Of a stretch of DNA of 64,000 bases, positions 1 through 11,800 are shown in pieces (positions within the stretch are counted from its first letter, which is position 1; the number at the start of each line of letters is the position of its first letter). This DNA comes from Bugula neritina. Its lineage: Eukaryota; Bryozoa; Gymnolaemata; Cheilostomatida; Bugulidae. The notes beneath the pieces are model-generated. The model saw only the letters and a list, made by a program, of their open reading frames with translations, was not told the DNA's origin and did not search any database. A program made the translations under genes and the position numbers. The stretch is from contig OZ037773.1 in assembly GCA_964035545.1 (NCBI GenBank), positions 7,243,251-7,307,250 of the forward strand. Direction: 5' to 3'.

Positions 1-656
1 ATATAATTATTCTATTTTAGGTAACAACATTGATCTAAATAATTGGTGTGTATTGATATACCTTTGAGCAGGTGGTTTACAGTAAACAGAAAATAATTTA
101 TTATTTGATGTACTAATAGGATACTGCAATGCACTTGCTACAGGTAACAACAACTAACTCATTCAGACAGGTGGGGAGGGGTGGATACAGAAAAGGAGAG
201 GTGGGGAGGGGTGGATATAGATATGGAGAGGTGGGGAGGGGTGGATATAGATATGGAGAGCTTACAAGAGGTGGATACAGTTGGGGAGAGGTTACGAGAG
301 GTGGATACAGGTGAGGAGAGGTTACGAGAGGTGGATACAGGTGAGAAGTGGATACAGGTGGGGAGAGGTGGATACAGGTGGGGAGAGGTTACGAGAGGTG
401 GATACAGGTTGAACTAAAGTAACTTATAACTGAAGTTTTAGACCACTAAACATGTAGAGGATGAAACCTTGCCATATATTGAGACCAAAACCCTTATGCC
501 CCCTCGCCCTATGGCTGAATGGTAGGTCACCTTAAATCTAAACCACCAGCGCTGCAGCATCTACTTGAATTTACCAGATAAGTGAAAGCAGCTAAGCTAT
601 AGGCAACACAGTAAGATTTTCAGGAGAATAGAAACAGAGTGTATAGGGTTTCTCAC
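1..656 (-). other. first intron (5' part) of the bHLH-PAS gene
   Basis: This is non-coding sequence downstream of the splice donor at 656-651 on the minus strand. It holds the G-rich minisatellite described separately and otherwise AT-rich DNA in which I see no further exon. The PAS-encoding exons expected of the gene must lie beyond the left end of the window. Confidence 0.6.
162..415 (+). repeat. G-rich minisatellite
   Basis: Imperfect tandem copies of a unit built from 'gagaggt', a G-run and 'ggtggatacag' fill this stretch, with unit length varying by loss of inner segments. The plus strand is strongly purine-rich. The first third contains repeated 'gtggggaggggtgg' blocks, which have G-quadruplex potential. 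Two overlapping reading frames cross the array but encode only the repeat (Gly/Arg-rich or Asp/Arg-rich peptides), so they are not genes. Confidence 0.85.
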
Positions 657-846
657 CAGAACCCATGTAGTTCCTTAGTTTGAGAAAAGTTATGGCTAGT
701 CTGAGAATAGATGCCTTGTCCAGCCTCTTTGTGACGTTCCTGGGTAGCGGCAGCAAGTCAGCAATCTCGCATATCTCCTTCGACTCATCTGTACGTCTCT
801 GTTTAGCATGAACTCTCGACTTCTCAGCTTTCTTTACTTGAGCCAT
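657..846 (-). CDS. bHLH-PAS transcription factor, first coding exon (partial gene)
   Basis: The exon encodes about 63 residues: a start Met, a basic region (AEKSRVHAKQRR), helix 1, a loop with LLPLPRNV, and helix 2 with LDKASILRLAITFLKLR. Basic region EKSR..A..RR plus LPLP and LDKAS..RL is the signature of the HIF/SIM/Trachealess/NPAS group of bHLH-PAS factors. These dimerise with ARNT-type partners and bind DNA in the nucleus. A strong donor (GTGAGA) follows at 656, leaving one base of the next codon, and the PAS domains lie in exons outside the window. The short leader MAQVKKA puts the bHLH almost at the N-terminus, as in this family. The basic region departs from the usual EKSRDAAR..RR, so the exact subfamily cannot be assigned. 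Confidence 0.85.
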
Positions 847-1204
847 TTCAACCCCTGCTTTCTCACAACTACAAGAGTGACCAGAGTTTCAGAGAATATT
901 TGAATTGTGTTTGTGTTGTGCTATTGTACCCACTAGTTCCAGTATAAATTGCGTGTCATAAAGGTTTTCAAGGATATTGGATAAAAATAAATATATATTA
1001 TAAGGGTGCAGCTATATTAAGCTTTTTAATAACAAATTAATTTAGTAAACTTGCAGTTGAAATTGTTAAAAGTAAACACTTTATATACCAAACATGGTCG
1101 TCCACACAGCTCGTTTGCTGGCCTAACATTTCCTGTTTCCTTATTTGTGAGTTTGGCTAAATTGAAAGTAGAGTATTTGTAGTGGCACATGCTGAGGGGG
1201 GGCC

Positions 1205-1375
1205 TTAGGAGCAGTAGTGGAGAAATTGGGAGAGCCTAAGTTCTTCAAATTTCTTTATCGATTTTAGTTTGGGGCATGAGTTGAAATTCTTGCAAGAACA
1301 TAACTTCTTTTGCTACATTTCTAATCTAGAACACAGGCTCTTCCCAATTTCTCCATTATTGCAACTACCTCCTAA
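1205..1375. mobile_element. MITE family A, copy 1
   Basis: This element of about 171 bp begins TTAGGAG and ends CTCCTAA. Its first ~30 bases (containing TGGAGAAATTGGGAGAGCC) are an imperfect inverted repeat of its last ~35. Copies at 17415-17574 and 24809-24978 share the same ends and the same core (CTTCTTTTGCTACATTTCTA). Terminal inverted repeats, small size, lack of coding capacity and dispersion fit a non-autonomous DNA transposon. I could not make out a convincing target-site duplication. Confidence 0.8.
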
Positions 1376-2558
1376 TAAATATACCGTCATCAAAAACTGC
1401 AGCAGAGCAATACCTACTGCTTACCAAGACGGAACAGATTTAGAGAAAGGCGGAACATTCTAGAATAACTACCGTATAGACTCACGTCACTCAACTAATT
1501 TTATAGCCCTTTGAAAAATAATGTTGAGTGATTTCTAGCAGAGAGTTTACATCTCAAGTTGTAGACTAAGTTTGCGGCATTTCATAATGAGAAGGATCAC
1601 CACCCCTCCCAACTGTAAACAACTCTGTTGAAAATCACAGGTTGGGTTTATTGCAAGACATTCTCAATTAATGTGGAAACAGAATACAGCTTCATGAACT
1701 TGAGCTGTGGATTCACTCAACCAACTCAACTTGCTGACACAAATCTACGGACACAAATGCACCATAAGTGTCAGCTCCTATAAGAAAATTTTGATCTCCA
1801 ATTGGATGTCCATCAAAACCAGAATTTAGAGCCTCACCTAAACAGCTTGGATTCACACCAAGTGAAATGCTTTGGGTAGCAATATTTGGAAATTCTCTAC
1901 CCTATTTCATTAAATTCAAATTTCTATATTTCTAGGTGCTATAGGCAGGTAGTTACGTACAATCAAACTTTCATTTATTAGGGTAATGTATACTATATAC
2001 ATCACTTTTATTAGCAGGAAATTCATCAAAAATTATTGTTTAGTGATGGTTTTAGTTCATTTCAGCCTATCATTAAACTGATATTACAAGGCAAAAAACA
2101 AGAGCAAAACAATTTCATCTACACACACTACAGACTAAAGTTTATAAGAAGTGCAATATAATGTCTAATATACAAGTTCAAAAGGTAGGCCTGCCTACAA
2201 AGCCAGTTTATGGCATTTACAATGCATATTTTAATATTTTAGAGGCACTATAATATTATTTGATCAGAATGTTTCATGTTCAATATTTACTATGTCTATG
2301 TCTATGTCTCTGGGTACTTTATTACATTATTACATTTACTAGGTTGTATTACTATAATTATAGTACACAGGCTAGACTACAGTCAAAACCTGAATTATAT
2401 CTTAGTGCTGTTGGCCACAGCTTCGTAAAGGTGTCTACTGTAACACAGTTAAGTTTATCTGAGGTTGGTGCAACTGATATGGTGGTTAACAGATTATGAC
2501 TGAAACAGGCAAACAACCAATACTTGGTCACAAATACAAACAGTAATTTATCATCATC
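1376..2558. other. intergenic, no gene seen
   Basis: AT-rich spacer between the MITE and the doubtful gene at 2559. Short open frames are present but show no domain, codon bias or matching splice sites, and I see no RNA gene. Confidence 0.5.
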
Positions 2559-3102
2559 ATGTCAACAGAATCTGGTAAACGCAGACTGAGGAGACCAAAG
2601 AAACAGATCGGAGGTCAAATAAAAACTGTTGCCAAGTATAATAAACCACAAGGAGAGAAGGTTGAAATGGTAAAAATGATATCCAGAGCAGAATGTGGTT
2701 TTTAATAATTTATTGTCAGTGTAATTACATTAATTATTGCCCAATACAAGAGCAGTTTTCGCAGGTGCATGAGAGATTCAGTAAACCTGCTATGGTTATG
2801 CCTGTATGCTAATAGCAAATAGTGTTGCCAAAACTCAAATATATTAAATCTGTTTCTAGCTCTGGGCTCACCAAGTACAAACTCTCAATTCAACAAGAAC
2901 TAGCATCTCTAAAAGTAAGAGGTTTAATTAAAACAATTTTACAATAAAAAGAAATAGAATGATGGAAGAAAAAATTACTGAGCAACTATTCGAAGAGCAA
3001 AAGGCAAACTTATTGTAAACAAGTGACGGCATCAGTTCCAAATTTATATTTACATGCTTTTACTAGTCTAATGTGGCAGCTGACAAAAGACGGATGACCT
3101 AG
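2559..3102 (+). CDS. possible small three-exon gene, unrecognised
   Basis: A 55-residue frame can be assembled from 2559-2635, 2860-2914 and 3067-3102, with GT-AG junctions and consistent phase (2, then 0). The predicted protein starts MSTESGKRRLRRPKKQ, is very basic at the N-terminus, then has a short amphipathic stretch (KYKLSIQQELASLK) and a basic tail ending at TAG. I recognise no family. The first donor (GTATAA) is mediocre, the protein is short, and another open stretch at 2959-3018 is not explained by this model. It could be a real small nuclear protein, part of a larger gene, or chance. Confidence 0.3.
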
Positions 3103-6100
3103 TTTTTAATACCATGAAGCATAAAAATGGAAAGAAAAACATTGTAATAAAATGGGTCGCTTCTTAAGACTCCAAGATAAAATAGTGAATACAGCCACTC
3201 AACGGCCAAACTTGAAGGTTGGTCCCTAAAAGCTGTTTATGATCTTCGTAACAAAACATCTACTTTAGTCTAGCCCAGGCTTTCCCATCTACCCTACTCA
3301 AAAAGTAACTAATGCAGCTGCAGCAGTTGTTGGCGAATCAATGTTAATAATTACCCATAATGCATTATAAATATTACATAATTGCAGGTTGTGGGAGTAA
3401 TAAACCTTTTCTAAAAAAGATACACTGGGCAGTTGAGCAGCAATTAAGCATTAACAAACTATACTGATACTCATTACGTTACAGTAGCTAACAACTGTGT
3501 GAGACTGGGAAATAGCAAGAATGTATATGATAACCTCTGCTACATTAAATATACAGTAACAGTTTTAACAGATATTTACATATAGTTGCAAGGATAAGCA
3601 TATTTTATATGCAGATAATTTTAATGATAGTCAAGTTTGTACTGTTAGTAGAGTTAGGCTAAGCAGAGGTTTGTCACTAGTATGAAGGGTTGTACAGAAA
3701 ACAATAGCTAACTCTAACCATCAATATGAATATACCATAAAGAAGTGTTATGCAAACACCAGCAGTTTGAGTTTGAATTATGGTAGGCCACATAACTTGA
3801 CTAATTTAAGAGTAAATCGAGATATTTTTAAAACCTGCAGGCCACAGATGGAGGCGGATGAAATAAATCTATGAAAGCAAATCAAAACAACAGTTATAAT
3901 GAGACACCAACTCCAAGTGTGAATTAAATTCAGCAAAAAGCTATAAGTATATAGTGATAGTAATAAATGTTACAGTATGAACGTATCATAAGGATAATCA
4001 TAAATCATTACTTAACACTAAGAGTTACTTAATTTATAAAAGAAAACTTTTTGACCATTATATTTAAGCCTAATACTTCCTTATGTCATAATAATAAAAA
4101 AAAGCTGAGAAAAACCTCTAAGGAAAGCAGGTCTGTCTAGCCGTATTTGTATTTAATAACTCTACTATATATTAAAATCATATTACGGTATGTCAGGCAT
4201 GAATAAGCAGCAGGGAGATGTTACCTGGTGAAGACAGGATTAACACTACCTACAGAGATGGTAGGTAAACTGATTAGAGGTTTAGCTCTCATGTCTCCTG
4301 TATCTAGTGGCTGACAGCACCTACTCACTGACAGCAGTTGACTAAATGGAGAACACAGCTCATGCCCCAACCTTATGTCTGACTCACACACAGGATGTTA
4401 GCTGTTTAATGTATGCATGTATGACTGTGGCCAATGAGTGTAGAGGAAACAGCTGGGAGAATGCTATCTCCATCACTTACAACAATTGACAGTAGCTAAT
4501 CAAAACACCAACACATGGCATTGTGTTAGATGCTGGGACTGCCAGATAGTGTTTATAACTTTCAAGTGTCAAAATTTATGTAATCAGTTTGAATAGCTCA
4601 TACATATTAATAGCACTGCTTTAATAACTGCTGGTGTGCTTTGCATTACAAAATGTGAAGTTTGTAAAATCCCACAAATAGTTCAATGCTTCAAAATAAG
4701 GGATAATAAGCCTACATTCTGGTAGCTCTATCACAGAGTTGTTCTAGAAGCAGATCCGAGTTGGGGGTGAATGAGTGCAGCAGTTTGGGGTTCTCCAGTT
4801 TGGAGTTAGGGGACATAACTCCAAACTTGAGAACCCCAAACTACTGCACTCTGTCCTCCCAACGAGGAGCTGCTTCTAGAACAATTCTATCACAGGTTGT
4901 ATTCAACGCTAGTCACAAGCAGCATGTGTAAAGTCAGTAGAAGTCAGTATTTTTACAAAGTTCTCTTTTCCAATCTAATAACTCATAACTGAGGCCCAAC
5001 ATTTGAAACGCAAATCCATTATTAGAAGTTGAACCTAATAAAACTATTTGTAAATAACTTTGTCTCAATTCAAAAGATTTCTGTAGCACACTATTTTAAG
5101 TATAAACATAATGCTTTAGAAATTAACTGAAAAACATTGTTTAAGTTATATAAAGTCTCAATCAAAATACTCAGCAATTGTATTTTTTCAAAGCTCTCCA
5201 GTTATGCTAAGCTATTATTGTTTAATCTGCTTTGAAACATTTTCTGCAGTGATGGGGCACGACTGACACGTTTGAACTTAAGCTTTAACCGAATGTGTTC
5301 CATATACAACACAGAAAAAGTGGGTTATAACATCTGTTTGTTTGAATTCAACAACTAGAAGCGGCACTATTGTCCTTTATCACAAGTCTACAGTATGTAA
5401 TTTAGCTGACAAAGTGTTGACTATTTTAAAGTTTTTGATCATACAACATGACTTTCTACAAAAAACTAGAGCTGTTCAGACCAACACTTATGCTTTATCA
5501 AAATTAGAATATTCCAGTAGAATCAGACGCAGTTGAAAACTCAATAACTCTCCAACAAATACAGTATGGAGGAATAAACTCTGAGCCTATTATCACCAGT
5601 ACAGCAGTTGGGGCCCTTCAACTAGCTAGAGGATGTTGTGTCAAAGTTTCAAAAGCACCCACTTTCATAACATCCATGGTGCAATGGAAAAGAAATGTTA
5701 TTAGAGTATAATTTTACATCTATCATACTAGCTAAAATTGAGCTATCTATGGTTGTGATTGAATCTACACTAAACTGTAAACAACAAGATAATATTTAAC
5801 AAGCTCAGGTTCAGTGCTAAACTTGTTAAACTGCTTGAGTTATGTGTAATTATGACAACTCATTAAAGTGCCTATTTGTGTTTTCAAAAGTGGACCTTAC
5901 AATAAATTAAGAGCTGTAACTTCAGTATCAAAAATAAAGCAACAACAACACAACTAATAAAACTGCACATAGTTGCTTATTACCTGAATTAAAAGAATGC
6001 CAACAAAAATGAAAATATTCAATAAAAATTACGGTATTACAGTATAAATTTTACAGCATCTGCTACTATGTTTATTATAAATAGAAATGAATAAAATGTC

Positions 6101-8819
6101 TAGCTTAGTGATTATAATCTATAACCTTATAGGATGTATGTCAATATAAATATAATATTACAATTATGATTTTATTTAGTTTCAGTTTCAAAATTGCAAA
6201 TAATGTAAATCACTATTAAGCATATCAATATAATTGTAAATTCTTGTTTACGACTCTAAACTAATTGCTATAAGCATGACCTTATTTTTGAATTAGAACC
6301 CTTTTAAATTGTAACTGTTACCCTAAACTTCAAGAAGTGGTTTATAATTAAGCACCTTCACTAAGACTATTAGGCTTGCAATTCATAGAGTAGCTTGAAA
6401 ATTCTGACTTTAAACATCAAACATTTTAGTTTTGTATTTAAGCATTAATATATCAATACCAATATGAATATGATTCAGTAAACACGTTAGTTGTATTTGG
6501 TCACTGCAAAGGTCTGGTTCATGTTCTCTGTTCCGCAATAAATTTAATGAAAAATCAAGCACTGAAACGATTACTGCTACTAGTACTACACTATATATAG
6601 AGTCAAACCGAGATAAAATAATTAAATTCTAACAACAAATAATAAATGATAAGCTAAATGTTATCACAACCAAGCTAATGACATAGAGCTTAACATCAAA
6701 CTTCATCAAAATAACTATATGAATATAAATATAACAATTATTAACTTTTACTTTTAGACTTTAGTGCAAGGGATTTAATCTGTCATTGTGATTATCTGTT
6801 ATCACTATGATTATGATTTATGATAACAATTATTATATTAATATTCATAATATACATGAATATAAATTATTAAATACTTTAACTGTAAATATAAGCATAA
6901 TATTAATAGAATACATAATAATAATGCTTAGCATAATCATAATGTTATTAAATAAATAATTTATGATTTAAATAAATTATTATCATGATCAATACCATGA
7001 TTATCATAAACATAATTAATATAAATAATTATAATGATGAATAATAATCATAATAATTACTATTAATAATAAAAATATTAAATTTATTCATTATTATTAT
7101 TATTTATTAATATTCTAATTGATATTCATATTCATATTGGCTATTGTATTGCATTTTACAAGTAACAATATGAATATTATTATCTTGATCTTCATTTCAA
7201 TTTCATATTACTATTACTATTAGATTATCATTTAAAATAGTGCAGAAAGTAAAACTATACTATATCGCCATTTAAACTATGCTCAATGTTCCAAGCTAAA
7301 CAACTTAGTACTGCAGCCACTATTAGAATTGGTAGCTTATTTCTACCCAAGTAGCTGTAGTGTAAGCATCTAGTTCTACGGCTCCTGGTTTCTACAGCAA
7401 ATCAAGTCAAACAGGAAACTTTTTAATAGTAAAGTAGTAGTGTACAGTTTTATTATGCGCCATATTTTAGCAGCAAACCTAGAGTTAGTAGATTTAAAAT
7501 TTCTTTGTAAAAAAAAATAAAAATAAAAATAATTATAATTACAAAATAAACGTTTTCACTATAAAATAAATTGTAGAAGTTTAAATAATTCTTTTGTCAA
7601 TGCAATGCTGAAATTTTTCATGCAGTTACTACTTCCTACTGGCTAAACGTGATGATATTGTTAATACATTGAGTTATTAGTCATAAATTAAATTGAACCT
7701 AATGGGTTGACCATCATTTAATTGATATTACTCATTAAAACTGGTATAAAACATACTAGAATAAGGAATAGAGTATTATTGTTAGCTGTGATGTTAAATT
7801 TGTTATTTATTTAGCAATATTTTTCACTTGTACTGTTGTACTTGTAGTGCTAGTACACTACGTCTACTATGAGTACTACTACTAGTACTAGTAGTAGTTG
7901 TACCAGTACTACTACTAGTACTTCAACTTGTGGCTTGTAGTGACAACTCACAGTCACTGACATTCTGACACTCACACTGACTTGGAGACTTAGTTAAAGT
8001 TAATGTCATCGTCCCGGTCTTGTAGTTCAAGTAGAATTTGCTCCAAGTCTAAAGTTTAAAATTTGAAGTCAAACTTATTACTTAACAGCATTAACTTATG
8101 CCTGGGTTATAATTCAAAGTTGGAGACCCTTTTAGTTTTAATTTTATTTTTATAATAAATTTATAATCAAGTAAGTCAAGTAAGACTAATATGTGTCATA
8201 ATGATAATAATAATGATCTGTCTTATTCATACTCATAGTAATAGTCATAGTGGGACTGGGTGACTGTTGCAAGATCAACTGGCATTTATAATTTAACTTT
8301 GATTTTAAGTGAAAAATTTTAATTTAAATACTAATCGTTATGCTTATTCACTTATTGTTAAGTTATACTTTTACTTATAATTATCAACTTATAGTTATAG
8401 TAATACCAATAATAGTAATAGTAATACAGTTAATGTTATATAATAATTTTATAAATATAGTGAATGAAATAAAAATGTAAAAAAAAGCTGTTAAATTGAA
8501 TAGTTACTGGGCACTTTTGCCAGTATAATTTTTTTATTCGAATACACACATTTATGTGCTAGGACAATGAGTAAGTGTCAAGCTTTCTAGTTTTATAAAA
8601 AGTGCTAGAAAGCATATTAATGTTAATAATTGTGGCTATAATATTATTTTATTCACATAAATTTTACTGGTTTCATAAACTCTTTTTTTTATGTTTCAGA
8701 CGTTCCAGGACATCTTTAATAAAAATTTTATAAACAGTCAAACAGAATACCACACTAGTGCATTGAACTAAACAGCTCTAATAGGCGTACAAACTTTTTG
8801 AGAAAAAAAACATTTCAGT
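3103..8819. other. AT-rich intergenic region with low-complexity clusters
   Basis: No gene was recognised in 5.7 kb. The stretch holds the foldback element at 4739-4884. It also holds degenerate six-base-period clusters (about 6780-7230 and 8220-8430) and palindromic trinucleotide runs of TAC/GTA type near 7860-7925. The upstream promoter region of PNO1 must lie at its right end, but I see no distinctive element there. Confidence 0.5.
4739..4884. mobile_element. foldback/MITE element with apparent 10-bp target duplication
   Basis: Two arms of about 68 bp (4739-4807 and 4817-4884) are roughly 85% complementary around a 9-base loop. The outer 15 bases (TTGTTCTAGAAGCAG and its complement) match perfectly. 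The flanks carry the same 10-mer, TCTATCACAG, at 4727-4736 and 4886-4895, which looks like a target-site duplication. It has no coding capacity. Duplications of 9-10 bp are typical of Mutator-like elements, so a MULE-derived foldback is my inference; its outer ends differ from those of MITE family A. Confidence 0.8.
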
Positions 8820-11800
8820 ATGGATATTGACTCATCAGACCCCGTGACAGATGTCCAAGAGAAGCCACGAAAAGAGCGAAACACAGATCATAAAGTATTG
8901 CGAATCCATACAGAGGATGCTCAGAATGATGAGACGGCAGAGGGTGAGTTTGTTGAAAGAAAGACTAGACCAAAGCGTCTCAAGAGAAAAGCAGCAGGCG
9001 AGACTTCTGAAGCTATGGACACAGAGGCAACTGTACCAAAGAAACCTCATTATGCAAAACTTACTGTTTCTCAGCAAATGGTAGGTGTTTTCCTGTTCAT
9101 TACCTTGTTAAACATGCTCAGTGTACATAGTCCTTTGCTGGTATTTCACTGTCACTCTCTGTTAAACATCGTAAGCATCCAGGTTATTTTGATAAAATCA
9201 ATTACTGTTAATTAAAAGATCATACTTTTTTAATAGCATTCACAAAATATATACAAAAAATCTCAACTCAATATACTAGAAAAAATGAATTAAAATATAT
9301 ATGTTAATAGCACTGATATTGACGTGACCGTGGCACATGAAAAATCTGAAAAAAGAGTTGTCTTCTTTTTTTCTATATTAATATATAGAGCTTGTCGTGA
9401 AAATAAAGATTTTTTTTAAAAAAATATTGTGACCCTCTGGTAACTTCCTGAATTTAGAAAATTAGCTCATATATTTCTTTTCATGTGGACAACAGCTCAC
9501 TTTTTTTTAAATTTATTTTGAAGCTCTTTTCGTAAAAAATAATCAAAAGTAAAAAATCCAAAATTTTTACAAATTGGTTCGGGGCTTGACGTGAAAGGCA
9601 TTTGGACGAAGATGTCAAGGTCACCATTAATAAATTTATTTCATCACAATTCACAATACTGCACGGAAAGTTAATGAAGTGAGCTGAAAATTAGGTTGCT
9701 AGCATATTGATATACATTATATTGATTGTTGCAGTATTATTTTTTAAATTTGTTTTGTTATCAGTTATGTTTAACTTCTTCATAGAGCTGCTGTTAGACT
9801 AAGAGTAAGACATAATATTAGCAACAATGATAATAAATTATAATGATATTTATATTAAATTAAAATTATTATTAAATTCACGGTGAAGTATCACTATCAC
9901 TATGAGTATGAGTATCGTATAAATTAATTATGAGTATGAGTATCACTATGACATTTACTCAATCAATGATTGACTATTACTATGAATATGGCTTCTAATT
10001 CTTGTAACTTTTGACTATGACGATGCTGATAAGTGATACTGATAGTGATAATCACTGCCAGCCCAAGTCTCATACTCATAGTGATACTATTACTAGTATT
10101 AGTATTAATAATTAGTATTACTATTAGTACAACTACTAGTATTACTCATAGTTCTGATAATGATGCAGATGATAGTTTTAAAAGTTCTACTTCTACTTTT
10201 ATAGTAAGCTAGATTGTATATGTTGAGCTCTACTCATTTTTTACTACTAATTTGCTAATACTAATAGTAATACTAATAATAGTTATAGTTGTTATAATGA
10301 TAGTAATACTAATAGTAATAATAACTATTTCAATTTGATAATTTATGTTTTATAACAGCATTATCGCTTATCATTTACATTGGTTCATAATATGCTTATT
10401 TTAATTTTGCTTTGTGTGTTTTGTCATGTTGTAAATTTAAGTTCGTATGGTTATTTAATGAACTAGAGAACTAGCCAAATGTTATGTAACGGTTGCAGTA
10501 ATTTACTATAAACTCAGTGAAATTTAAAACCTAATTGAATTACTATGACATTGATTGTACAGAGGTAGCTAAAATATACATTAAATTACCAATAATTTTA
10601 ATTTGCCAATACACTATGAGTAGAACAATCAAATGCAATGATAGAAAATTAATTAGTCATAGCAGCCCGTTGCTTGAGGAACATTGAGCTACAGGTCTAA
10701 AATGATGTAGTTTTGTGATCCCTTATATAACAAAATAATTTTTTCAAACTGGTTTAATACTTTTATTATAAACACGCTTATCAAAGTAACATGTTTTTGA
10801 TGTATATTCTATTAAAAAAGCAATCACATCAGGTTTTCAATTTGTATGTTGTACAAAGTTTATTATGGTGACAAGTTACTAAATTATATGGTTCAGCTTT
10901 GTAAAGTAAAGCTGATAAAATAAAAACAATTATGTGATTGTTTTACTGCTATATATTAAATTTAAATGAGTTGAATAATATCCTAGTGCAGTGAATTAGA
11001 TATTTTTTTAGCTTTGGTACACCTGTTTGTTATAGGCTAACATTCCACCAATAGAAGAATGGTGCAAGTAGAAGAAATTTCAGGCGCAGAAAGCTAAGGA
11101 GCAGTCAGAATGCTGCCAGAGTTGTGAAGAGGCACTTGAAAAAGCTGAATTTCAATAATGACATGAAATTCGTAACAGATCACCCTGGTGTATTTGAACT
11201 GACATGGCCAGCAGAGTTCTCGAAGTCACATACAACAGCTATTTACATCATCATGGTTAGCTTAAATTTAATTCCTATATCAGTCTCTAATATATAGTTT
11301 GATATCTGCTGTAAATTCGCTTAAGGAGCATACACATAACCAAAACTGAGTTACACTATAGTATTTGTTCTTGAATATATTTACCAAGATAAGTAGATTT
11401 GCTAATTCATTAACAGTAAAATTATAATGATACAACAATTTTTCTTTTAGATGATTCAATCAATAACACAAGACACTACAACATGGTTTTGCAGTTATAG
11501 AGTATTAATTTTCTGGCTCTTTCCAAATCTTCATAGAAGGCAAAGAAAACCACTGTCAGCTTGCCTTTATAACTGAGTGCACGCGTCTTCCACCTACAGA
11601 TGATTATAAACAATTTGCTGGTGTGGAACGTTCTAATTTTGTTTACAATGAAGATAGATTATAGGACATTATTCTTTATGTAAAGATTGTCAAGTTTTGT
11701 TATAATTAAGAACAGTTTTAGTTTCAATAAATCGGTTCAACATTATGGACATCATTGCACAAGCATTTTAATCTTTACTATCTACAAAGGTATCTGATGG

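Noticed and set aside
129-417. Gly/Arg-rich and Asp/Arg-rich open frames at the left end
   Set aside because: Both are translations of the G-rich minisatellite; they have no conserved domain and lie in the bHLH-PAS gene's intron.
9300-9640. Possible foldback element around 9300-9640
   Set aside because: There are GACGTGA motifs at both ends, but the complementarity I could see is too short and imperfect to define arms.
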